From: Actinophytocola sp963840275
GTDB lineage: Bacteria; Actinomycetota; Actinomycetes; Mycobacteriales; Pseudonocardiaceae
Direction of reading: 5' to 3'
Length of the DNA stretch: 64,000 nt
Assembly (NCBI GenBank): GCA_963840275.1
Contig: CAWIYK010000010.1
Location: 248,001-312,000, forward strand
The position numbers were made by a program, and so were the translations under genes. The notes under the pieces were generated by a model. It ran no database searches and had not been told where the DNA came from. It saw nothing but the letters and a program-made list of their open reading frames with translations. Each line of letters opens with the position of its first letter. The stretch's first letter is position 1. Below are positions 25,695 through 33,653 of this stretch, one piece after another.

Positions 25695-27248
25695 ATGAAC
25701 GGCGCCAACGCGCTTCTGCGGACACTCGTCGACGGCGGTGTCGACGTCTGCTTCGCGAACCCGGGCACGTCCGAGATGCACTTCGTCGCCGCGCTCGACG
25801 CCGTGCCAAGGATGCGCGCGGTGCTGAGCCTGTTCGAGGGGGTGGTCACCGGCGCGGCCGACGGGTACGGGCGCATGGCCGACCGGCCTGCGGCGACGCT
25901 GCTGCACCTCGGTCCCGGCATGGCCAACGGCCTCGCCAACCTGCACAACGCGCGTCGCGCGCACACCCCGATCGTCAACGTGATCGGCGACCACGCCAGG
26001 TACCACAAGGGTTTCGACGCGCCGCTCGAGTCGGACATCGACGCGCTCACCGGCTGGCTGTCCGGCTGGTCGCGCACCTCCAAGGCGACCGAGGAGGTCG
26101 GCGCCGACGCGGCCGCCGCGATCGCCGCGGCCATGCGGGCGCCCGGCCAGATCGCGAACCTGGTGCTGCCGGCGGACGTGTCGTGGACGGACGGCGGCGT
26201 CGTCGGTGAGCCGGTCGCGCCGACCGCCGCGATGCCGGTCGACGACGACCGGGTCGCGGAGATCGCGAAGGTGGTGCGCGGCGGCGAGCCGGTGGTGCTG
26301 TTGCTCGGCCACGGCACGACCCGCGAGCGCGGTCTCGTGGCCGCCAGCCGGATCGCGGCCGCGACCGGGGTGAAGCTGTTCGCGGAGACCTTCCCCGCCC
26401 GCATCGAGCGCGGCGCCGGCCTGCCCAACGTGGAGCGGCTCGGCTACCTCGCCGAGCAGGTGCAGTGGCAGCTCACCGACGTCAAGCACCTGGTGCTCGT
26501 CGGCGCGAAGTCGCCCGTGTCGTTCTTCGCCTACCCGGGCAAGCCGAGCGAGCTGGTGCCCGACGGCTGTCAGGTGCACGTGCTGTCGGTGCTCGGCGAG
26601 GACGGCACCGGCGCGCTGGAGAACCTCGCGGACCTCGTCGCCGCGGACGCGGCGCCGGTGTTGCAGGAGGCGTCCCGGCCGGGGGTGCCGACCGGCGAGC
26701 TCACGCCGCAGAACTGGACCGAGGTCATCGGCGCGCTGCTGCCCGAGGGCGCGATCGTGTCCGACGAGGCCAACACGTCCGGTCTGATGATCCCGATGAC
26801 GACGGCGGGCGCGCCCCGCCACGACGTGCTGACGATCACCGGCGGCGCCATCGGTCAGGGCCTGCCGGTCGCGGTCGGCGCGGCCGTCGCGGCGCCGGAC
26901 CGGCCGGTCGTGTGCCTGCAGGCCGACGGCAGCGCCATGTACACGGCGTCCGCGCTGTGGACGATGGCGCGCGAGGGCCTCGACGTGACGACCGTGCTGC
27001 TCAACAACCGCGCGTACGCGATCCTGCGGATGGAGCTGTCCCGCGTCGGCGCGGAAGGGGCCGGTCCGAAGGCGCAGGAGCTGCTCGACCTGTCCGGCCC
27101 GGACCTCGACTTCGTGTCGCTGTCCAACGGCATGGGCGTGCCGGCGACCAGGGCGCGGACCGCCGAGGAGCTGGCCGACCAGTTCGCGAAGGCGCTCGCG
27201 GAGCCGGGTCCGCATCTGATCGAGGCTATGGTGCCGCCACTGCTCTGA
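25695..27248 (+). CDS. Thiamine diphosphate enzyme, acetolactate synthase large-subunit-like
   Basis: 517 residues of the three-domain ThDP decarboxylase fold: NGANALLRTLVDGGVDVCFA, NPGTSEMHFVAALD, catalytic Glu in LFEGVVTGAADGYGRMADRP, GPGMANGLANLHNARRAHTP, and cofactor motif ADGSAMYTASALWT...LLNN. It lacks a linked small regulatory subunit gene and lacks key AHAS features, so benzoylformate- or oxalyl-type decarboxylase or carboligase chemistry is possible. In series with a 2-hydroxyacid dehydrogenase it may decarboxylate the resulting 2-oxoacid. AGGGGAC precedes the ATG. Confidence 0.85.
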   Translation: MNGANALLRTLVDGGVDVCFANPGTSEMHFVAALDAVPRMRAVLSLFEGVVTGAADGYGRMADRPAATLLHLGPGMANGLANLHNARRAHTPIVNVIGDHARYHKGFDAPLESDIDALTGWLSGWSRTSKATEEVGADAAAAIAAAMRAPGQIANLVLPADVSWTDGGVVGEPVAPTAAMPVDDDRVAEIAKVVRGGEPVVLLLGHGTTRERGLVAASRIAAATGVKLFAETFPARIERGAGLPNVERLGYLAEQVQWQLTDVKHLVLVGAKSPVSFFAYPGKPSELVPDGCQVHVLSVLGEDGTGALENLADLVAADAAPVLQEASRPGVPTGELTPQNWTEVIGALLPEGAIVSDEANTSGLMIPMTTAGAPRHDVLTITGGAIGQGLPVAVGAAVAAPDRPVVCLQADGSAMYTASALWTMAREGLDVTTVLLNNRAYAILRMELSRVGAEGAGPKAQELLDLSGPDLDFVSLSNGMGVPATRARTAEELADQFAKALAEPGPHLIEAMVPPLL

Positions 27249-27285
27249 GTTTTGTGTTCCTCCTCAACGGCGAGTAAGGATCTCC

Positions 27286-27564
27286 ATGCTGGTACAGAAC
27301 TTGGCGGTGCTGGTGTTGGCCGGCTTCGTCGGTTTCGCGGTCATCTCCAAGGTGCCGAACACGCTGCACACCCCGCTCATGTCCGGCACGAACGCGATCC
27401 ACGGGATCGTCGTGCTCGGCGGGTTCATCGTGCTCGGCCTCGGCGCCGAGGGGGTGCTCAACAAGATCCTGTTGGTGGTGGCCATCGCGTTCGGCACGAT
27501 CAACGTGGTCGGCGGGTTCCTGGTCACCGACCGGATGCTGGGCATGTTCAAGGAACGCAAGTGA
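27286..27564 (+). CDS. pntAB: NAD(P) transhydrogenase alpha subunit, membrane part (PntAB)
   Basis: The 92 residues are three hydrophobic helices, matching the short membrane component of the split proton-translocating transhydrogenase: FVGFAVISKVPNTLHTPLMS, GTNAIHGIVVLGGFIVLG and NVVGGFLVTDRMLGMFK. The T/S-P-L-M-S-G-x-N pattern is highly conserved. The complex transfers hydride from NADH to NADP using the proton gradient. The stop overlaps the pntB GTG (27561-27564). The expected upstream NAD-binding subunit gene pntAA is not present in the window. Confidence 0.92.
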   Translation: MLVQNLAVLVLAGFVGFAVISKVPNTLHTPLMSGTNAIHGIVVLGGFIVLGLGAEGVLNKILLVVAIAFGTINVVGGFLVTDRMLGMFKERK

Positions 27565-28988
27565 GCGAGCTTGCGAGCGAACCAATGTCACAGGGCTGGC
27601 TACAGGATCAGGCCGTTATTCAGAGCCTGTACATCGTCGCGTTCGCCCTGTTCATCTACGGCCTGATGGGGCTTACCGGGCCCAAGACGGCCGTACGCGG
27701 AAACATGATCGCCGCGGCGGGCATGGCGGTCGCGGTGGCCGCGACGCTGCTCACGCCGGGGCTCGGCAACTGGTGGCTGATTCTGCTCGGCGTCGCGATC
27801 GGCACGGCGGTCGGCGTGCCGGCGGCCCGCCGCGTGAAGATGACCGCGATGCCGCAGATGGTGGCGCTGTTCAACGGTGTCGGCGGCGGCGCGATCGCGT
27901 TGGTCGCGTGGGTGGAGTTCCGCAGCAGCGCGGGGTTCGACCACGAGGCGGCGTACGTCGCGGTGGCGTCGCTGTTCGCGGCGATCGTCGGGTCGGCGTC
28001 GTTCTGGGGTTCCACCGTGGCGTTCGGGAAGCTGCAGGAGCTGGTGCCCGGCCGGCCGATCACCATCGGACGGCTGCAGCAGCCGGTGAACCTGCTCGTC
28101 CTGCTCGCCGCGGTCGGGCTCGGGGTCGCGATCGTGGTCGGCGGTCGCGACGAGTGGCTGATGATCGGCCTGCTGGTGACGTCGTCGGTGCTGGGGCTGC
28201 TGGTGGTGCTGCCGATCGGCGGCGCGGACATGCCGGTGGTGATCTCGCTGCTGAACGCGGCGACCGGCTTGTCGGCCGCGGCCATGGGGCTGGCGCTGGA
28301 CAACACCGCGCTGATCGTCGCGGGCATGATCGTCGGCGCGTCCGGCTCGATCCTGACCAACCTGATGGCGAAGGCCATGAACCGGTCGATCCCGGCGATC
28401 GTGGCCGGCGGCTTCGGCGGCAACGGGTCCGGCGGCGTCGTCGACGCGGGGGACCGGTCGGTGCGGCAGACCAGCGCCGCGGACGCCGCGATCCAGATGG
28501 CGTTCGCCCGCCAGGTGATCATCGTGCCGGGGTACGGGCTCGCGGTCGCGCAGGCGCAGCACGCGGTCCGGCAGCTCAGCGGGGTGCTGGAGAGCAAGGG
28601 CGTTTCGGTGTACTACGCGATCCACCCGGTCGCCGGCCGCATGCCGGGGCACATGAACGTGCTTCTCGCCGAGGCGGACGTGCCGTACGACCGCCTCAAG
28701 GAGATGGACCTCATCAACGGCGAGTTCACCCGCACGGACGTGACACTCGTGATCGGCGCCAACGACGTCACCAACCCGGCGGCCCGCACCGACCCGGCGT
28801 CCCCGATCTACGGCATGCCGATCCTCAACGTCGACGAGAGCCGCTCGGTGATCGTGCTCAAACGCTCGATGCGCCCCGGCTTCGCGGGCGTCGACAACGA
28901 GCTCTACTTCGACGCCAAGACCGCCATGCTCTTCGGCGACGCGAAGTCGTCGGTCTCGGAGGTCACCGAGGAGCTGAAGGCACTCTAG
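27561..28988 (+). CDS. pntB: NAD(P) transhydrogenase beta subunit (PntB)
   Basis: 475 residues: about nine helices, then the NADP-binding domain with VIIVPGYGLAVAQAQHAVRQ, IHPVAGRMPGHMNVLLAEAD, VIGANDVTNPAARTDPASPI and the C-terminal KRSMRPGFAGVDNELY. GTG 27561 is coupled to pntAB; ATG 27585 is an alternative, and the intervening codons form a short repeat also seen near 36055. The stop codon TAG (28986-28988) sits at the target site of an IS630-type insertion and was regenerated by the element's first base. The protein is unchanged. Confidence 0.94.
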   Translation: MSELASEPMSQGWLQDQAVIQSLYIVAFALFIYGLMGLTGPKTAVRGNMIAAAGMAVAVAATLLTPGLGNWWLILLGVAIGTAVGVPAARRVKMTAMPQMVALFNGVGGGAIALVAWVEFRSSAGFDHEAAYVAVASLFAAIVGSASFWGSTVAFGKLQELVPGRPITIGRLQQPVNLLVLLAAVGLGVAIVVGGRDEWLMIGLLVTSSVLGLLVVLPIGGADMPVVISLLNAATGLSAAAMGLALDNTALIVAGMIVGASGSILTNLMAKAMNRSIPAIVAGGFGGNGSGGVVDAGDRSVRQTSAADAAIQMAFARQVIIVPGYGLAVAQAQHAVRQLSGVLESKGVSVYYAIHPVAGRMPGHMNVLLAEADVPYDRLKEMDLINGEFTRTDVTLVIGANDVTNPAARTDPASPIYGMPILNVDESRSVIVLKRSMRPGFAGVDNELYFDAKTAMLFGDAKSSVSEVTEELKAL

Positions 28989-30178
28989 TGCCGCGTCAAG
29001 CTGATAGGGGGAGGTAATCGGGTTGGCGGATCTTGGATCCGATGGCGAAGTGTCGTTTGGGCTGGGCGTGCTTGTTGCGCCAGCGGATGTAGCGGGCGAT
29101 CGCGGCTTCTTGGGCGGCGTGGGATGGGTAGTCGGTGCCGTCGAGGGTGAAGTAGCGCAACGCGGTGAACTCGCATTCGACCCAGTTCAACCACGACCCG
29201 TTCGATGGGGTGAACACCAACTCGATGTCGTGGGTGGCGCACCAGGTGGCGACCTCGGCCTTGCCGTGGGAGCCGTAGTTGTCGCAGACCAGGTAAAGCC
29301 GGCCGGTCGGAAAGCGGCGGCGGAGCTGCTTGAGAAATCCGAGGAACTCTCGCCAGCGTTTGCGGTCCCGGAACCGGTAGAACATCTCGCCGCTGGACAG
29401 GTCCAGGGCGGCGAACATGTGTCGCACCCCGCCGGTGCGGTTGTAGGTGGCGCGGAAGCGTTTCGGCCGCTTGTGCGGGAACCAACCCTTCCCTGGCCGC
29501 GGTTGTAGGTTCAGCGGCCCGAACTCATCCACGCACAGGACTCGGCCATCAGGTGGCGGATGGTCGTAGAGCTGCAGGATGCGGTCCTTCTTGACGGTGA
29601 ACTCCGGATCACGTCGAGTGCTTCCAAGTCTTGGTGTTCTGCCAGGAGATCCGCGCGTCCTTGAGTATCTGCCGGATCGCCTCCCGAGACAGGCGGATGT
29701 GCTTGTGCTCAGCGAGATAGTTCCGCAGTTTGGTCAGGCTCCAGCAGGTGAACGGGCACCCCAGCCGAGCGGGGTCGGACTTCGCGGTGCGGCAGATCTC
29801 CTCACGTACCGCTGGGCCGATCTTCGGCATCGACCCACGGTGTCCTTTTGGGTCCAACGCCGCGAACCCCCGATCATTGAACACCGAGATCACATCTCGC
29901 ACCGTCTGTTCCTTCGCCGCGAACATCACCGCGATCTCCGGCGCCGACCGACCCTGCAACGACGCCAGCACCATCCCCGCCCGCCGCAACCGCACCCGAT
30001 CCCTCGCCGTCCGCGACACCCTGACCAGGCGTTGCGCCTCCTCCGGATCCAGCTCCCGCACGAAAATCTCCGGCCTACGCGCCATCACCGACCACCTCCA
30101 CAGCCAGCATCACGCGCCCAACCGGCCGAACCAAGCCGACCCGCCGATTACATCCCCACATCACGTAGACGAGGCACT
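28988..30178 (-). mobile_element. IS630-family insertion sequence
   Basis: An about 1.19-kb element flanked by TA (28986-28987 and 30179-30180), the normal IS630 target duplication. Its ends form an imperfect terminal inverted repeat: GTGCCGCGTCAAGC at the left against GTGCCTCGTCTACG read inward from the right. It contains a transposase split into two frames. It inserted at the TA of the pntB stop codon. Because the element begins with G, the stop TAG was recreated. Confidence 0.88.
28996..30088 (-). pseudogene. IS630 transposase in two reading frames
   Basis: The 5' ORF (30088-29609) encodes the helix-turn-helix half: RAGMVLASLQGRSAPEIAVM and a WSLTKLRNYL segment, ending NTKTWKHST. A shift of one base near 29612 leads into the DDE half, starting RDPEFTVKKDRI. 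This has first Asp in VLCVDEFGP, second Asp in LVCDNYGSHGK and Glu in SWLNWVECEF. A complete catalytic triad is therefore present if the frames are joined. Some IS630 relatives use programmed frameshifting, but no A-rich slippery run is seen here, so mutation or sequence error is also possible. Confidence 0.82.
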
Positions 30179-30180
30179 AG

Positions 30181-30269
30181 AACTGTCGGCACCTGTGGAT
30201 AGGCGGCACAGCGGGGCCGGAGCCGCTCTGCCCTTCGTCGGGTAGGTCGCATTGTTGGTTGGTTGGGTT
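30181..30269. other. Short intergenic remnant between two insertion sites
   Basis: About 90 bp of what was originally the gap between pntB and the convergent HNH gene. No gene or clear hairpin. Confidence 0.4.
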
Positions 30270-30321
30270 TTACTCGCGTTGGTGTAACAGATTGCGTTGC
30301 GGAATCTGCGTCGAGTCGAGC
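30270..30321 (-). pseudogene. 3' remnant of the HNH endonuclease gene split by IS4
   Basis: On the minus strand the codons continue from the interrupted gene: GCT CGA CTC... read in register gives LDSTQIPQRNLLHQRE and stop TAA (30270-30272). The last 8 bp (30314-30321, AGTCGAGC) are one copy of the target duplication. Joined to 32085-33261 without the element and with one duplicate removed, a single open gene results. So this is a gene disrupted by transposition and not an independent ORF. Confidence 0.82.
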
Positions 30322-32084
30322 CCAATGCCACTTACTTAAGCCGCTTGGCGGGTTAGCCGGATTTTCGGCGGGTTCGCGTACTTGGCTTGTCTGTGGTTGG
30401 CTCGTTTGATGAGTTTGTCTCCCACTTGCCGTCGTTTGACAACGCGCGGGTAGCCGCGTAGTCGTCGTTTCAGGTTGGGTCGCTCAGCGATTTCGCGTAG
30501 CGCCTCGGCGAGAAGCTCGTCAGCCTGCCGCGGGGGGAAAATCCCCGTCGTTGGCGACACTTCGCCGAACGACGCGGAGGCTGCGGATGAAGGAGAGTCG
30601 GTCTTCGTCGATATCGATTTCGTCGGCGGCTTGATGCATCAGCCTTCGTATTGCGTAGTGGGTGATGAGCAGACCCCATATCTCTTGTTCGACCAGGTCC
30701 GGTTTCTTGGATCGCAGGACTCGGTAGTTTGCTATTTGATGGGTTTCGATCTCGTCGAGGCCCATCTCGAATTCCCAGCGTTTCGGCGTAGAGTGCGGCC
30801 AGCTCTGCGGCGGGAGCTTCTCTGTGGTCGAGGATGGTCGTGACGAGGCGGATGGTTTCCGGTGATTTGCGGTTTCCTATCCTGTATTCGATGACGCGTA
30901 CCGGGATCCGTGCTCCTTCCGGGACGCGTCGTTTCATTCCTCTGTTCAGGTCGGTCTTCAGTTTATTGGGCAACAATTCCGACAGATATGAGCCGTCGGA
31001 ATGCTCGTCCAGTACTGGAAGTCGGATCGATGTCACGACGCGCCAGACCAGGGCGGCCCCGGTATCGCTGGCCTGCTTCCACAGGGCGTAGCTGAAGAAC
31101 CCGCGGTCGGCCAGGACCAGCATGTTTGGTTCGAACTGGTCCAGCAGGCGCTCAGCAAGCTCGCGTTCGTAGACTCGCCAGGAGTCCACTTCCGCCGCTA
31201 CCATGGCGTGTGTTCCGCATTCGATCAGGCCGACGACCCGCACCTGCGGGAACGCGCTCTCGCCGTTCTTGTGTTCTTTCCTCTCAAACCGCTCGACATT
31301 CTCGTCTGTGTCCGGGGCGTCCAGGATCACACCGTCGATGGCCATGACCCTGCGGTCGTGGTACCACGCTCCGCACGTTCCGGGCGTGGCGATCGGAACA
31401 CAGATCCGGAAGAACAGTTCCTTGAGCGGTTCCGCGCCCAAACGGATCCGGGCCTTCGAAATCGCCCCCGTGGTAGGGACTTCCCATTCGGTTCGCCAGG
31501 CACGCAAAAACCTGAGGCCGTTGACCAGTTTGCGCATGACCTCTTCGTAGGCGTCACCATAAAACAGTGTCAGCGCCAACACGTAGTATACGACAACCCG
31601 CGCCGGCAGCAGACGTGACCGTTTTTCGTTCTTCCCAGTGGAATTCAGAACCTCATCAACCAGGTCACGTGACACGACTTGCGTCATAACGCCGAGGCCA
31701 ACATGATCCGTCAGGCGATCATCCGATTCCTTCAGCACGACTCGCAACACGCTCATGCATGAATTAAATCATCACCAATAGACAACAGGGACGGTGACAC
31801 GCCGATTAGAACAGAATGGACAAGAAGAACACCGGCAACGTGACGTAGGGCCACTGGCTACCAACCAACGATGATCTTTAACTCTTTGGGCTACTCGTTC
31901 AAGCCGGTGACAAGGTTGAGTGGCAGCCGATGTCGGACACCTGGTTCGATCGAAAGTCGTCCACCTGGGCGTTTAGTGATCGATCCCGGAGCCATGCTGT
32001 CCTAAATGGACGAACATCTGACCAGTGCATCGCGGCTCCGTACGGCGCCTGACCAGGCGAAACAGCTTAAGTAAGTGGCATTGG
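30322..32084 (-). mobile_element. IS4-family insertion sequence with intact ends
   Basis: A 1763-bp element with perfect 20-bp terminal inverted repeats, 30322-30341 (CCAATGCCACTTACTTAAGC) and 32065-32084. It is flanked by an 8-bp target duplication, AGTCGAGC, at 30314-30321 and 32085-32092. Base composition is visibly more AT-rich than the surrounding genes, especially 31757-32064, a 300-bp non-coding stretch inside the right end. It lies in the 3' end of a DUF222/HNH gene. The perfect ends and duplication suggest a fairly recent insertion. Confidence 0.93.
30336..31756 (-). pseudogene. IS4-family transposase with two frameshifts
   Basis: The first segment (from 31756) starts MSVLRVVLKESDDRL and has the IS4 N-terminal domain (LPARVVVYYVLALTLFYGDA), first Asp in MAIDGVILDAPDT and second Asp in VLADRGFFSYALW. 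Near 30790 an extra base shifts the frame inside the motif YAERWEFE-like region that holds the third acidic residue, continuing as GLDEIETHQIANYRVLRSKK. A second shift occurs in a T4C6 run near 30545, continuing RQADELLAEALREIAERPN to the stop at 30336. Without frame correction the catalytic core is incomplete. Confidence 0.85.
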
Positions 32085-33261
32085 AGTCGAGCCACCGGGG
32101 CGGGATGAATTCCGGCAGCCCGATATTGCTCATCCGGACTTCCCATTCCGAGTGGTGGATCATTCGATGATGTCGCCGACACAGCAGCACCAGGTTATTG
32201 AGGTCCGTTGGGCCGCCGTCCAGCCAATGCTGGATATGGTGGGCATCGGACCAGCGCGCGGGACGTCCACAGTTCGGGAATGCGCATCCCTTGTCTCGGG
32301 TGTTCAGTGCGACTCGTTGTTTGGGGGTGACCAGGCGGCGGGTGCGGCCCACGTCCAACGGCACCGACGCACCGTTCATCACTACCGGTACGACTCCGCA
32401 GTCGCACGCGATCCGTCGTGCCGCTGCTGCTGGGAGCAGTGCGCCGCCTTCCAGGGTGGCGGTGCCGACTCCGGCGAGTAGGTGGGTGTAGTCCATGGTC
32501 GCGTTGAGGTGTGGCTTCTCCCCACCTCGGGCGGGCAGGTCTGGTGAGTCGATGGCGTGGTGGATCACGTCGCAGAACGCGTCACCGAGTCGTTGGGTCG
32601 GGTGCCGGTCATCGGAGGGGCCGTCCGGTTTGGCGAGCGCGCCGAGCATCGCGTCCAACTCTTCGGCCGACTCGGGTTCGATCGTTCCGGTGAAGTGCAT
32701 CCACCCGGTCTGATCTCGCCGGCTGCGGAACGTGTTCTTCGGTTCTGCCAACGCCTCGGCGGCAGGTTGGTCGCCGTCGGGGTCGATCCGTGACAGCAAC
32801 GTCTCGCCGTGGGAGCGGACCACCGCGGGGTGTGCCACTCGGGCGGTCTCGACGAGGTGTTTCTCCACGATCTCCGCGGTGTCGCCTGGCGCCCAGGTCG
32901 GGATCATCTTCACCGTCTCGGCGATCGCGTCCACATGATCCGGATCCAGCACACCGTCTCGTAGTGCGTCCCGCACCAACGGCAATGGCGCCGGGGTGAC
33001 GTGGCCGGTTGGCGTCAATACCTCGGCCACCAGACCAGCCTGCGCGACCAGTCGGGACGCTCGGCGTGGAGTGATCCGCACCAGATCCGATACCAGTGCG
33101 CTCAAACTCGAATATCCCGCCGCGCGAGCGACATCGGATTGTTCTAGTTCGGCGATCACTGTCAATGCGGAACTGTGGAGTTTCCGCATCTGGGTCGTGA
33201 TCTCTACCAGGTTCTGGGCAAGCTCCGGCAACCCGGGCGGGGTTTCCACGAAGCTCGACAT
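32085..33261 (-). pseudogene. DUF222/HNH endonuclease gene, interrupted by IS4
   Basis: From ATG 33261: MSSFVETPPGLPELAQNLVE, a helical DUF222 region (YSSLSALVSDLVRITPRRAS), and the C-terminal HNH domain with RDKGCAFPNCGRPARWSDAH, HIQHWLDGGPTDLNNLVLLC and RRHHRMIHHSEWEV (His-Asn-His layout with zinc-binding Cys pairs). It is the family often found as REP13E12-like multicopy genes in actinobacteria. The IS4 element enters after PRWLDS, about 14 codons before the original stop. The HNH core is intact, so a protein with an altered tail reading into the element (to 32002) may still be made. Confidence 0.85.
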
Positions 33262-33477
33262 ACTTTGTATTCTACCCGCGAACCCGATTATTTCGAACAC
33301 ACGATCGAGGGAAAGTCCGGTCACTAACAGCAACGAACTTGTATTCTTCGTCAACAAGGAGAAGTTGTCGTACGGTCCACAGGACCGCCGCTCGCCAAGC
33401 CTGGCCGACTGGCGGGATCCGGCGTGTCCGCCGCCCGGGTCGCCCGCCCGCCACAACTCACGGTCCGCGGGACCCCG
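33262..33477. other. Upstream region of HNH gene
   Basis: About 215 bp with no convincing gene. Should contain the HNH promoter. AT content is above the local average near 33280-33360. Confidence 0.35.
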
Positions 33478-33640
33478 TTGGCCTCCGGCCCCCGATTTCC
33501 AGCCTACCGACAGGCACCGACACTTTCGGTTGCGTCGCAAGGGGTTGTCCACAACGCGCGAGTTGTCCACAGGAGACACTCGGCGCGGCTCGCGTTGTCG
33601 GTGCCTTCCGGTAGCGTGGTTCGAGGGGGCCGGAGGCCAA
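33478..33640. repeat. Copy A of an inverted-repeat element with two DnaA-box-like motifs
   Basis: 163 bp bounded by perfect 16-bp inverted repeats, TTGGCCTCCGGCCCCC (33478-33493) and its complement (33625-33640). The arms extend inward imperfectly to about 45 bp, sharing CTACCG and AGGCACCGACA. In the centre are two copies of TTGTCCACA, at 33545-33553 and 33563-33571, start to start 18 bp, same orientation. TTGTCCACA is the actinobacterial DnaA box consensus. It ends 13 bp before the stop of fadH (33654). Confidence 0.85.
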
Positions 33641-33653
33641 GGGCCAACAACGC

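Noticed and set aside
25695..27248. Biosynthetic acetolactate synthase IlvB
   Set aside because: No ilvH/ilvC nearby and context is a 2-hydroxyacid dehydrogenase and transhydrogenase; kept as ALS-like only.
31757..32064. A gene inside the right end of the IS4 element
   Set aside because: Frames are short, AT-rich and lack starts; IS4 elements often have non-coding subterminal regions.
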